Below are positions 50,933-59,471 of a DNA stretch of 64,000 nt, piece by piece; position 1 is the stretch's first letter, and each line of letters opens with the position of its first letter. Origin of the DNA: Flavobacterium gilvum (GTDB lineage Bacteria > Bacteroidota > Bacteroidia > Flavobacteriales > Flavobacteriaceae); the NCBI RefSeq assembly GCF_001761465.1, contig NZ_CP017479.1:3100001-3164000 (forward strand). The letters are read 5' to 3'. The notes beneath the pieces were generated by a model. It had not been told where the DNA came from. It was given only the letters and a program-made list of their open reading frames with translations, and did not search any database. A program made the translations under genes and the position numbers.

Positions 50933-51166
50933 TTATAAATCTTTGAAAAATTCCCCTAATGTAATCTTATGAATTTCTAAGACCTTCATAAGGGTCTTCA
51001 ATGTAATATTTCTTCCGTTTTCTATTCTCCAATACTGAACTCTATTAATATCGTATTCGAAAGCAAATGTTTCATGACTTGTATAACCTTTTTCTTTGCG
51101 TAGATTCTTAATCTTATCAGCAATCTGAAATATCTTTTGCTCTATTTCTTTTTCTAAATTTTCCAT
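50933..51166 (-). CDS. XRE-type helix-turn-helix regulator
   Basis: A 77-residue protein starting MENLEKEIEQKIFQIADKI (ATG at 51166; an upstream in-frame ATG at 51193 would run into the operator repeats). It has IKNLRKEKGYTSHETFAFEYDINRVQYWRIENGRNITLKTLMKVLEIHKITLGEFF, a complete Cro/C1-type HTH. It diverges from the small exported protein genes across three direct repeats, and it is probably the repressor of the element. Confidence 0.85.
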   Translation of the reverse strand: MENLEKEIEQKIFQIADKIKNLRKEKGYTSHETFAFEYDINRVQYWRIENGRNITLKTLMKVLEIHKITLGEFFKDL

Positions 51167-51186
51167 TAAACGAAATTTGGAAAATA

Positions 51187-51228
51187 ACCGCATAAAATTT
51201 ACCGCATAAATTATACTGCATATATTAT
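51187..51228. promoter_or_regulatory. Three 14-bp direct repeats, putative operators of the XRE regulator
   Basis: ACCGCATAAAATTT (51187-51200), ACCGCATAAATTAT (51201-51214) and ACTGCATATATTAT (51215-51228) follow each other without gaps in the 90-bp divergent region. The arrangement fits a multi-site operator. Confidence 0.75.
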
Positions 51229-51255
51229 GTATTTTACTAATTTAGCCGAAAAATC

Positions 51256-51666
51256 ATGATTATGAAACAGATAGCACTTATCTTAATAACTATCCTAATT
51301 TTAACAGCAAAAGGAAATGCTCAAGTTAAAATACCGCAAAAAATAAACGATGAGTTTGCTTATTGGATAGTAGAAAATTATAAACACGGAGATATGAACA
51401 CACAAATATTTATTATTAATATCCTGAGTGAAAAAGGAATTGAAATGAATAAAATTGGTGGCATAATACAATCCATTGGGTATAACCAAAAAAATAGAAA
51501 TTTGCTTTTAGAAGCATTCCATGATAGACTAGGCAACGAACCAGAATACTTATACAAAAATCTTGTATCAATTGGTATTTCAGCTACTAGCTCAAAATAT
51601 CTTACAGATTATATTACTAAGGAAAAATACAAACCTCAAAAGGCTACAAATAAAATTCCAAAATAA
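51256..51666 (+). CDS. Small exported protein of unknown function
   Basis: A 136-residue protein with a signal peptide (MKQIALILITILILTAKGNAQ). The start is either ATG 51256 or the next ATG at 51262, which gives a cleaner signal sequence. The mature part (VKIPQKINDEFAYWIVENYKHGDMNTQIFIINILSEKG) is helical with no known motif. It is divergent from the XRE gene. The function is not recognised. Confidence 0.7.
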   Translation: MIMKQIALILITILILTAKGNAQVKIPQKINDEFAYWIVENYKHGDMNTQIFIINILSEKGIEMNKIGGIIQSIGYNQKNRNLLLEAFHDRLGNEPEYLYKNLVSIGISATSSKYLTDYITKEKYKPQKATNKIPK

Positions 51667-51714
51667 TTTTTTACACTATATGTTCCACGCAAATCTAAAA
51701 ATTACAAAACAACC

Positions 51715-52221
51715 ATGAATAGAATAATCTTTATAATCTCAATTATTCTTTTTCCTCTTGTAAAAGGGCATTCACAAATTAGCAACGCTACTGAACTTTC
51801 AAATTTTGCTAAATATAAATATGACATTAAGAATAAAAATCTAATCGAGAATAAATGGAGTTTAATCAAATCAGACAACAACATTGAAGATAATAGAGGG
51901 GTAATAATATCTAAATCGATGTATTCAAAAAACTATGATAATAAAAACGAATCTCGATTATTGATTGAAAAAAAAATCTATCCTGATAATAAAAGCGTAA
52001 TACTATTATGGACAACATTAATTATTTATAATGGTAGTCATTTTGACAAACTTATAGACGGTCTTGAAAAATTAGGTTATAAATTCAAACCTCTTACCAA
52101 AGGAAAATTGTTTGCTGGTTCTCTTGAAGAAAAATTTTTAATAACATCTGAAATCAAAAATATAGAAGACGATAGTTCTAAATGGTACTACGAAATCAAA
52201 TTTGTCTATAACCCGAATTAA
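51715..52221 (+). CDS. Exported protein of unknown function
   Basis: A 168-residue protein with a signal peptide (to KGHSQ, residue 20). The mature sequence is rich in Lys, Asn and Tyr, with a mixed alpha/beta pattern (VILLWTTLIIYNGSHFDKLIDGLEKLGYKF). It lies 48 bases after the previous exported protein gene and is followed by a terminator. The two may form an operon acting at the envelope, for example in exclusion, but no motif supports a specific role. Confidence 0.65.
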   Translation: MNRIIFIISIILFPLVKGHSQISNATELSNFAKYKYDIKNKNLIENKWSLIKSDNNIEDNRGVIISKSMYSKNYDNKNESRLLIEKKIYPDNKSVILLWTTLIIYNGSHFDKLIDGLEKLGYKFKPLTKGKLFAGSLEEKFLITSEIKNIEDDSSKWYYEIKFVYNPN

Positions 52222-52243
52222 AAATTAATTTATTTTGTACAGA

Positions 52244-52270
52244 AACGACCTCAAAAGGGTCGTTTTTTTT
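52244..52270 (+). terminator. Terminator after the exported protein pair
   Basis: AACGACC TCAAAAG GGTCGTT followed by T residues, 23 bases past the stop at 52221. Confidence 0.85.
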
Positions 52271-52461
52271 ATTGCTAAATTTTAATATGTAAGAAATTTC
52301 ACTTTATTTTACTATTGTGTTAATTAAATTTTTTTCCAATGTTAATTTAATGTTACCTAAACATTAAGTTTTTGTTAAATATTTCAAAAACACCCTGAAA
52401 ACCGACTAAAAAAAAATCTCCCGAGAGTTTATATAAGTATGAAATATTAAACATAAAATAA

Positions 52462-53622
52462 ATGAAAAATTATTACTCTGTTAAAACCATTATGAGAAAG
52501 GATAAAAAAAGAAATGATGGAACTTATCCTTTGAATTATTTGATAATTTTTAATTCTCAGAATTTGAAATTGTCCGCTAAACATTATTTACCCCTTAATG
52601 AATGGGATTTTGAAAAGAACTCCCCAAAAGGTATTGGTAATTCTATACTAAAGAAGAAACTCCAAAATGAAGAAAAAACAATTTATAACCATCTATTGGA
52701 ATTGGAACTTTCTGGAAAGCCCCTTACAAAAGAATTGATTAAAGAAAAATACTCAGGCGGTAATACCAAAAAAGATTTCTTTTATCACTTTGATGAATAT
52801 TGTAAAAAGAAATTTAGAATGATTGAAGAAGGAACCCAATATCACTATGAGTTATTCAGAAAACAATTGAAGGAATACAGAACAAATATTGACCTTGAAG
52901 AAATAGACTTAAAGTTTATTGAAGATTTTCTATACTACTTGGCTACTGAAAAAAAAGTAGGTGTAAGTGGAATTGCAACTCGAAGAAAAACCTTTTCTGC
53001 TGTTTTAAACAAATTCGTAATTGACAAACTGATAAAAGAGAATCCATGTAAGCATATCAAATTACAAAAAGAAAAGGAACGAAATGACTTTTTAACTTCA
53101 AAAGAAATTGAAAATATTAAGAATGCAGATTTAAAAATGGGGAACCTAACCAATGGTTTAAATCTAACTCGCAAATTATTCCTATTCAGTTGCTATACAG
53201 GGTTAAGATTTTCTGATGTAATGAATTTAAAAAAAGAAAACATTGTTGACAACAAAAAGTTGGTTCTAGTGATGAAAAAAACAAAACGAGTATTAGATGT
53301 TCCTTTAAATTCATGGGCAATTAAACTTTTAATCAGTTTAAATATAAAATCAAAAAAACCAAAAGAACTGATATTCGAAGGAAGAGAAAATGTATCAGTC
53401 AACAGAGACTTAAAGCTTATTGCAAGAATTGCGAAAATAAAAAAAAGATTGACTTTTCATGTTGCCAGACACTCTTTCGGCTCAATGTTAGCTAAAAACG
53501 GAATACAACCCTACTTAATGATGAAACTAATGGGACATACAGATATCAGGATGACTCAGCGATATGTAAACTCAGATGAAGAAATTTTAACCAATGCTAT
53601 AAAAACCGTAAACTTCAATTAA
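52462..53622 (+). CDS. int: Tyrosine-type site-specific integrase
   Basis: A 386-residue tyrosine recombinase. An N-terminal Arm-binding-like region (MRKDKKRNDGTYPLNYLIIF) is followed by a SAM-like core-binding domain (about 100-200, FFYHFDEYCKKKF) and the catalytic domain: CYTGLRFSDVMNL near 245 (Arg), HVARHSFGSMLAKNG near 333 (His-x-x-Arg) and MGHTDIRMTQRYVNSDEE near 356-372 (His and Tyr nucleophile). It is of the Bacteroidota transposon/island type. The attachment site is the tRNA-Arg 3' end 1.7 kb away. It is immediately followed by an excisionase-like gene. Confidence 0.93.
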   Translation: MKNYYSVKTIMRKDKKRNDGTYPLNYLIIFNSQNLKLSAKHYLPLNEWDFEKNSPKGIGNSILKKKLQNEEKTIYNHLLELELSGKPLTKELIKEKYSGGNTKKDFFYHFDEYCKKKFRMIEEGTQYHYELFRKQLKEYRTNIDLEEIDLKFIEDFLYYLATEKKVGVSGIATRRKTFSAVLNKFVIDKLIKENPCKHIKLQKEKERNDFLTSKEIENIKNADLKMGNLTNGLNLTRKLFLFSCYTGLRFSDVMNLKKENIVDNKKLVLVMKKTKRVLDVPLNSWAIKLLISLNIKSKKPKELIFEGRENVSVNRDLKLIARIAKIKKRLTFHVARHSFGSMLAKNGIQPYLMMKLMGHTDIRMTQRYVNSDEEILTNAIKTVNFN

Positions 53623-53624
53623 TC

Positions 53625-53942
53625 ATGAATAAAGAAATAAGTAATACAATAAATCCCAAACTATTTAAAAGAAAAATTCTTGAATTAGTTTACACCAAAA
53701 GAGAATTAGAAGCTGAAAAAAATAAGAGCCTAGAATACAAAAAAAATACCATCAAGCCTAAATTAGAAACAGACTTACTTAAAATTGATGATATTATTAG
53801 AGAATATGGTTTAAGTAGAAAAACTATTGATAGAATGAGAGAGAGAGGTTTAAAAACCTCTCAGTCCTCACCCAGAGGTACTGTATGGATTATTAGAAAA
53901 GATTTGGAAAATTTTATAAAAAAAGATAGATATGGTCGATAA
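53625..53942 (+). CDS. Excisionase-like helix-turn-helix protein
   Basis: A 105-residue basic protein. The C-terminal half, LLKIDDIIREYGLSRKTIDRMRERGLKTSQSSPRGTVWIIRKDLENFIKK, is an HTH_17/MerR-like domain typical of excisionases and plasmid control proteins. It starts two bases after the integrase stop and its last 11 bases overlap the next gene, showing one transcript. The N-terminal ~50 residues are a charged helix. It probably directs excision, which is inference. Confidence 0.75.
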   Translation: MNKEISNTINPKLFKRKILELVYTKRELEAEKNKSLEYKKNTIKPKLETDLLKIDDIIREYGLSRKTIDRMRERGLKTSQSSPRGTVWIIRKDLENFIKKDRYGR

Positions 53943-54951
53943 CGCAATTTACAATGCTAAAAATATAACTCTTACGTCAGAATTAAAAAATATGTGTTGG
54001 AAAGACGTAAGTGATGACGATGTACCCAATAAAATTTTAAAGAAAACAACATTATTTAACGATTTTACAGATAATAAAAAAAAATTCGGATTAAAACTCT
54101 TGCTTTCAGAAAACATTATTACGGGTTTATATTCGTTGTCTATAACAGGAAGCATTAGAAAATGGTATTTCAAGGAAAATTCAAGAAGTGATTTAACTTA
54201 TGACGAATTTATTGATTGTATAGAAAAGATTGAGTACAAATTAGGTCTAAAAAAAGGAAAAATCTGGAAATTATTCGAAATAACACAATTAGAAATTGGG
54301 ATTACATTGTTACTAAAATCATATTTCCATAATGTAATAAATTGTTTTGTAAGATATAGAAATTCCATAAGAGATAACCAATACGAAAGTACAGTTTATT
54401 TTAAGTTTCAGAATTATGAAATTCTTTTCTATGATAAATTTTTAGAAATGTATGATTTAAAAGTGGATGAAAAAAAGACATGGACTAAAAATCAACAAAA
54501 CGTATTTAATAAATTTCATTTTTTAAGATTCGAAATAAGCGCCACTACGGTATCTGGCACTAAGTTTAAAGATAAATATGACACCCTTGAATTATTAAGA
54601 GACAATTGGAATTCATTACCTACAATGCTTGAAAAATATTTGAACGATATAACTTTTGTAGATGTAATTTCTAAAGAAAAAAACAATAAAAAAAATACTC
54701 ATACAGGTCTTCTAAATTATACAGATTTTATAAATCGTTTGATTTTTGATGAAATCGAAAATAAAGGACTTCTTAACACTATAAATTTATTTGACAAATT
54801 AGTACACCCAAACAATAAAAGTAAAAATTTTAAAGATTTATTAAATAGGTATAAATCGAATATAACGAATGAGATAGATTTAATTGGCGAATTAAAAAAG
54901 GAATTAAGGAAGAAATTGGATAGATTATATAACAACAGTAAGATTCGATAG
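53932..54951 (+). CDS. Possible phage/plasmid replication initiator (Phage_CRI-like)
   Basis: A 339-residue protein. The pattern GLYSLSITGSIRKWYF..., a helical region, LEIGITLLLKSYFHNV, ...YFKFQNYEILFYDKFLEMY near residue 155-180, then HFLRFEISATTVSG is reminiscent of replication initiators of filamentous phages and related plasmids (gene II/Phage_CRI group): a conserved LEIG strand, a YDK motif and a LR.E strand. No HUH or Tyr active-site motif could be confirmed by eye, so the call is tentative. It overlaps the HTH gene, and 14 octamer repeats start 21 bases after its stop. Confidence 0.4.
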   Translation: MVDNAIYNAKNITLTSELKNMCWKDVSDDDVPNKILKKTTLFNDFTDNKKKFGLKLLLSENIITGLYSLSITGSIRKWYFKENSRSDLTYDEFIDCIEKIEYKLGLKKGKIWKLFEITQLEIGITLLLKSYFHNVINCFVRYRNSIRDNQYESTVYFKFQNYEILFYDKFLEMYDLKVDEKKTWTKNQQNVFNKFHFLRFEISATTVSGTKFKDKYDTLELLRDNWNSLPTMLEKYLNDITFVDVISKEKNNKKNTHTGLLNYTDFINRLIFDEIENKGLLNTINLFDKLVHPNNKSKNFKDLLNRYKSNITNEIDLIGELKKELRKKLDRLYNNSKIR

Positions 54952-54972
54952 TGTATTATCTAATATTTCTAT

Positions 54973-55084
54973 GAAAGTATGAGAGTATGAAAGTATGAAA
55001 GTATGAAAGTATGAAAGTATGAAAGTATGAGAGTATGAGAGTATGAGAGTATGAGAGTATGAGAGTATGAGAGTATGAGAGTAT
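54973..55084. repeat. Array of 14 octamers GARAGTAT
   Basis: Fourteen head-to-tail 8-base units. The order is GAAAGTAT, GAGAGTAT, five GAAAGTAT, then seven GAGAGTAT. The block structure of variants fits expansion by slippage. The array begins 21 bases after the replication-initiator-like gene and crosses no ORF. It could be an iteron-like site or a length-variable spacer. Confidence 0.9.
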
Positions 55085-55281
55085 GAAAAGCTGTAAAAGC
55101 AAAATCATCGTTCGGGCAAAAATTGATAAAAGACAAAAAGAGAAATAAAACGATGCTTTCAGAATACAAACAATTAATCAACTTTTTCCAAAGGATAATC
55201 AAACAAGAGTAAAAAAAAATCCAAAACAAAAAAAATCATGAAGTATTTGAGAACAAACTAAGTTTTAATCCTAAAAAACGA
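55085..55281. other. Gene-free segment between octamers and cassette repeat
   Basis: AT-rich; only very short open frames such as a 19-codon ORF near 55154-55211. Nothing supportable. Confidence 0.3.
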
Positions 55282-55616
55282 GATAAAGTAATTATCGAAA
55301 TCAAATCATTTCTTTAATCAAAAATAGAGGACTAAATCTGCCCTGTATTGACTTATTAATACAATTGAGCCACGAATATACCTAGATCAAAATTAAATGC
55401 TTAAAAAGCACCTTATTTTTCTGGATTAATTATACAACTGGAAAAACAGTTAAACGAGGCATTTTTAATGAAAAAAAAGACAATGGTCTGACTGAAACTC
55501 ATTTAATATTTTTTCTTACCCCTATTTACTGTGTAGCACAAAAACAGTTGGAATACACAATTTATTCGAAGCAGATTTATTGCATTAAATTCATATATTT
55601 GAGAAATGAAGAACAC
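55282..55616 (+). repeat. Cassette leader repeat, copy 1
   Basis: About 330 bp that aligns with 60104-60436 over its whole length, with an estimated 75-80% identity judged by eye. Shared words include ACTAAATCTG, TTATTAATACAATTGA, TGCTTAAAAAGCACCTT, CTGACTGAAACTC and ACCCCTATTTAC. It ends in TATATTTG (55594-55601), a -7 box, about 100 bases before the first gene of cassette 1. All frames have stops. Confidence 0.85.
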
Positions 55617-55699
55617 GAAACAAACATTCGTCAACAAACCCAATTAGACATATATCAGAATGTTTATTTCGTATCATCCATATTCTTAAAACCAGAAAT

Positions 55700-56317
55700 A
55701 TGCATTACAAATTAACAGAAGAAATTATTGCCCTTAGCGATTCCCAAGCGTGGAATTTTGCCAAACTGGAATGGGATTTTAATTTTGCATACTATTCTGA
55801 GGATTTACAGACGTGCTTATGTGGTCATTACCCAATTAGAAATATTTGTGTAATACGAAATAAGAAAAATTCAAACCAAACCGAAGTTGGAAATTGTTGC
55901 ATAAATAAATTTTTAGGAATTGAGGATGGAAATAAAATATTTACTTCGATAAAGAAACTTAAAGATGATAATTCTAAAAGTATGAGCGCTGAAGTAATTG
56001 ATTACATTTATAATAAAAATGGAATTTCAGATTTTGAGTATAAGTTCTACGTAGATATATATCGAAAAAGAAATTTAACACCGAAACAACTTGCAATAAA
56101 AGTAAGTATAAATGATAAATTTCTAGCATTTACAAGTTATGAAACTAACTCACATTTTAACCGAATAAATCTTGTTCTGAAATGGGCAGAAAATAATTCT
56201 TCGTTTGACAAAGATTTCATATTGTCTTTGAAAAAAAATTGCGAAAGGAATGGGAAGCTATCTGAAAAACAAAAAATGGCTTTGGAAAATATAATTACAA
56301 AATTTAAAATCGAATAA
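55700..56317 (+). CDS. Cys-rich protein of unknown function, first gene of cassette 1
   Basis: A 205-residue protein. A putative zinc-binding region sits at residues 39-75: TCLCGHYPIRNICVIRN, about 12 residues, then VGNCCINKFLG. Similar C-x-C-G-H...C...VGN.C modules occur in phage and mobile-element proteins (from general knowledge). The rest is helical with a basic C-terminus (SLKKNCERNGKLSEKQKMALENIITKFK) that may bind nucleic acid. It is about 100 bases after the repeat promoter and 85 bases before RNase H. The function is not recognised. Confidence 0.65.
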   Translation: MHYKLTEEIIALSDSQAWNFAKLEWDFNFAYYSEDLQTCLCGHYPIRNICVIRNKKNSNQTEVGNCCINKFLGIEDGNKIFTSIKKLKDDNSKSMSAEVIDYIYNKNGISDFEYKFYVDIYRKRNLTPKQLAIKVSINDKFLAFTSYETNSHFNRINLVLKWAENNSSFDKDFILSLKKNCERNGKLSEKQKMALENIITKFKIE

Positions 56318-56402
56318 AAATACGGTTGGTAACAGCTAGAACGGATTTGAGCAATTGACTTACATGCAAAGACAAAAGCACACAAACAAAGACAGAACAG
56401 AA

Positions 56403-57035
56403 ATGGCAAAGAAAAAATATTATGTAGTTTGGGTTGGACGACAAACAGGTATCTTTGAAACTTGGGACGAATGTAATGAACAAATATTTGGTTTTCCTAA
56501 AGCTGTCTTCAAATCTTTCATGACAAAAGAATTAGCTGAACAAGCTTTTAAGAGTTCAAGCAAGGACTTTATAGGAAAAGATATTTTTGAAACGGAATTG
56601 ACACCCGAACAAATTGCATTAATTGGCGAACCAATTAAAGATAGTATTTCTGTTGACGGAGCTTGGAATACCACCACAGGCATTGTGGAATATCAAGGCG
56701 TTTATACGAAAACAGGCAAAAACATTTTTAAAGTTGGTCCGCATGAGGACGGAACAAATAACATTGTTGAGTTCCTAGCAATTGTTCACGCATTGGCTTA
56801 TTGCAAACAGCATAATTTGAAATTACCAATTTATTCTGATAGTAAAACTGCTATTAGTTGGGTAAGAGATAAACAAGCACGAACCAACCACGACAAGAGC
56901 GATAAAAACAAAAAACTGTTTGAACTTATAGACAGAGCAATTAAATGGCTAATTGAAAACGAATATGACAATGAAATTCTGAAATGGGAAACACGGGCGT
57001 GGGGTGAAAATCCAGCTGACTTTGGAAGAAAATAA
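56403..57035 (+). CDS. RNase H type 1 with N-terminal viroplasmin domain
   Basis: A 210-residue enzyme beginning MAKKKYYVVWVGRQTGIFETWDECNEQI, the viroplasmin hybrid-binding domain, so ATG 56403 is preferred over 56355. The RNase H fold follows: SVDGAWN (Asp near residue 84), GTNNIVEFLAIVHAL (Glu), PIYSDSKTAISWV (Asp) and GENPADFGRK (Asp), giving the DEDD metal-binding set. It degrades RNA in RNA-DNA hybrids. Chromosomal homologues exist in Bacteroidota, so a copy inside a mobile element next to a helicase suggests R-loop or primer processing. It starts 86 bases after the Cys-rich gene. Confidence 0.9.
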   Translation: MAKKKYYVVWVGRQTGIFETWDECNEQIFGFPKAVFKSFMTKELAEQAFKSSSKDFIGKDIFETELTPEQIALIGEPIKDSISVDGAWNTTTGIVEYQGVYTKTGKNIFKVGPHEDGTNNIVEFLAIVHALAYCKQHNLKLPIYSDSKTAISWVRDKQARTNHDKSDKNKKLFELIDRAIKWLIENEYDNEILKWETRAWGENPADFGRK

Positions 57036-57068
57036 AAGATTTTTTTGCTATAAAATACTAATTGAATT

Positions 57069-59447
57069 TTGGAAACGAACACAAAAATAGATTTAAGCGC
57101 ATTAAACGATAAACAACTAGATGCTGTTATCAGCGAAGACAAACGCCTTTTGGTTCTTGCAGGTGCAGGCTCGGGCAAAACAAAAACTCTTTTGCAAAAA
57201 CTTATTTACCTCATTGAAGAAAAAGGTGTAAGTCCTTCAAGCATCCTTGCTATTACATTTACCAAAAATGCAACAAATGAAATGCTTGACCGACTTATCA
57301 TTTCGGCAGATGTAAGTGGCGAATATGAAAAACAACTTTTTGATAAACGTAAAAGTTTAGCAGACAAAGACAAGGAAAGATTTTTTCAACAAAAAAAACA
57401 CACTTGGATTGACGGGCTTACAGTTAAAACATTTCACAGCTTCTGTTACAGCGTTTTGCGTAATTATGGCGTAAACGAATTTGATAATAAATTTAAGATT
57501 ATTGGAGACGAAAAACGAAGTGAAGATGATGAACTATCAAAGCACATTGCCCCTGTAACTGCGTTTGAAGTAATGCACAAACTTTTGATAGAAGAATGCG
57601 ATAACACAGAATACCTTTTACATCTCAAACGATACATACTCGATTATATCATTGACAAAATTCATTTAAAACAAATTGACCCAAAATATTTACCAAAAGA
57701 TGGCAAGTATTTCACAACGCTTAACGGAACAAAAGTTCGTTCCAAATCGGAACAATTTATTGCAGATTGGTTTTATCGTCATAGTATCAAATTTGAGTAT
57801 GAGCCTTTGCTAAACGTAAAAGATTTTTCGTTTAGTCCTGATTTTTATATTCCTGAAGCAAATCTTTACATTGAACACATAAGCGATATAAGTTTTCCAA
57901 CTAAAGACAAAGAAGAACAGTTTAAAAAAGGAAATCTTTTGTTAGTGAAAACTTTTGAGAGTATGACAAAAGACTCTGCCTTGTTCAATCACACGCTTGA
58001 TAAAATTGTAAAAAATAGGCTACCAGCAGACTATCACAAAACAATTTCTATCAACTTCAAAGAAGAGTTTAACGGCTATCACGAGGACGTGAAAGATTTT
58101 GTTCAACAAATCATGCGTATTACGGATATGATTAAAGTTGAAAATATCAGCCTTGACATCGTTTTACAAAATGCAAGACAAGACCAACACGAACGAGTTC
58201 GTAATTTTTACGATTTGGCAATTCCAATTGTAAAAAAATATATTCACTATTGCACTGATAAATCCTATCTTGATTTTAACGATTTGATTTCAAGAAGTAC
58301 TTCTTTATTTCAAAATCACGAAGATATTGCAAACAAATACAAAGGAAAATTCCAATATATCCTAGTTGACGAGTTTCAAGACGTAAACAACTTACAGGTT
58401 GAACTCATTAAACTATTGCTAACCAACAACACACAGCTTTTTTGCGTTGGTGATGATTGGCAAAGTATTTATGGATTCAGAGGTTCAAACGTCAGCTATA
58501 TTGTTGAATTTGAAAAACACTTTACAAATGCAAAAACGATAAAACTCAACCTAAATTACCGTAGTACTCAAAACATAGTTGGTGCAAGCAACGAAGTTAT
58601 TAAACACAACAAATTCAAAGTTGATAAAGATGTTCAGGCATCAAAAAAATCTGAACATAAAATTGTTGTTTATTCAGGTAACACCGAAGATGAAAATTTA
58701 CAATTCTGTTTTGACAAAGTAAAAGAACTTTTGGAAGATGGAATAAGTAATGACGAAATTTTGTTTTTGTATAGGAGAAGTAAAATGTTTAGTCCATATT
58801 TCTACAAATTCAAAAATGAAAACATTCGTGTTCAAGGCAAGACAATACACGCTTCAAAAGGACTTGAAGCAAAAGTTGTTTTTATAATTGGTTTGACAGA
58901 AGGAAATGGTGGCTTTCCTGATATTTGGCTTGAGGACAGGATTTTTCAGATAATTAAAAAAGCAAATCACGACTTGCTAATGGAAGAAGAAAGACGCTTG
59001 TTTTACGTTGCTATCACTAGAGCAAAAGACAAACTTTTTTTAATCACTCAAAAAGGGAACGAATCAAGTTTCTTAAAAGAAATTCCATCAGCATTTACTG
59101 TTAGGACAACAAATGCAATTAAACAGGTAGTTGACAAAGTAATTATGTGTGACAGTTGTTTCAGTCAATTAGAAAAACTTCACGTTTATTGCCCATATTG
59201 CGGACAAAAAGTAATGGACAACATAGAAGAAAATATTAAAAATGAGAAAGCATACTCTGTTGACGAAATCAGAAAAACCCATACACAAGCATATCAACCT
59301 TGGACAAAGGAAGATGACGAAAAGCTTGAATTTCTTTTTTGTCAAGGGAAGAATCCAAATGAGCTTTCAGCAATATTCGGACGAAATTTAGGCGGTATTA
59401 ACGCAAGAATTGAAAAACTACAACTCAAAGAAAAATATGACAAATAA
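57069..59447 (+). CDS. UvrD-type helicase with nuclease-like insert, zinc ribbon and SANT-like tail
   Basis: A 792-residue SF1A helicase. The only possible start is TTG at 57069, since an in-frame TGA lies two codons upstream and no ATG precedes the Walker A motif. LVLAGAGSGKTKTLL near residue 30-42 is motif I, LVDEFQDVNNLQ near 432 motif II, FCVGDDWQSIYGFRGSN near 457 motif III, and EEERRLFYVAITRAKDKLF near 640 the C-terminal motif. Between the halves (about 220-290) is a PD-(D/E)XK-like insert: RSKSEQFIADWFYRHSIKFEYE, SPDFYIP and YIEH. CDSCF...CPYCGQK near 694-712 is a zinc ribbon, and PWTKEDDEKLEFLFCQGKNPNELSAIFG near the end resembles a SANT/Myb domain. This mix is unusual. It follows RNase H by 33 bases. 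Confidence 0.9.
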   Translation: METNTKIDLSALNDKQLDAVISEDKRLLVLAGAGSGKTKTLLQKLIYLIEEKGVSPSSILAITFTKNATNEMLDRLIISADVSGEYEKQLFDKRKSLADKDKERFFQQKKHTWIDGLTVKTFHSFCYSVLRNYGVNEFDNKFKIIGDEKRSEDDELSKHIAPVTAFEVMHKLLIEECDNTEYLLHLKRYILDYIIDKIHLKQIDPKYLPKDGKYFTTLNGTKVRSKSEQFIADWFYRHSIKFEYEPLLNVKDFSFSPDFYIPEANLYIEHISDISFPTKDKEEQFKKGNLLLVKTFESMTKDSALFNHTLDKIVKNRLPADYHKTISINFKEEFNGYHEDVKDFVQQIMRITDMIKVENISLDIVLQNARQDQHERVRNFYDLAIPIVKKYIHYCTDKSYLDFNDLISRSTSLFQNHEDIANKYKGKFQYILVDEFQDVNNLQVELIKLLLTNNTQLFCVGDDWQSIYGFRGSNVSYIVEFEKHFTNAKTIKLNLNYRSTQNIVGASNEVIKHNKFKVDKDVQASKKSEHKIVVYSGNTEDENLQFCFDKVKELLEDGISNDEILFLYRRSKMFSPYFYKFKNENIRVQGKTIHASKGLEAKVVFIIGLTEGNGGFPDIWLEDRIFQIIKKANHDLLMEEERRLFYVAITRAKDKLFLITQKGNESSFLKEIPSAFTVRTTNAIKQVVDKVIMCDSCFSQLEKLHVYCPYCGQKVMDNIEENIKNEKAYSVDEIRKTHTQAYQPWTKEDDEKLEFLFCQGKNPNELSAIFGRNLGGINARIEKLQLKEKYDK

Positions 59448-59471
59448 TGCCCAACCACCAAAATCTAAAAT

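Noticed and set aside
54973..55084. Octamer array as a CRISPR array
   Set aside because: Units are 8 bases and contiguous, with no spacers and no cas genes nearby.
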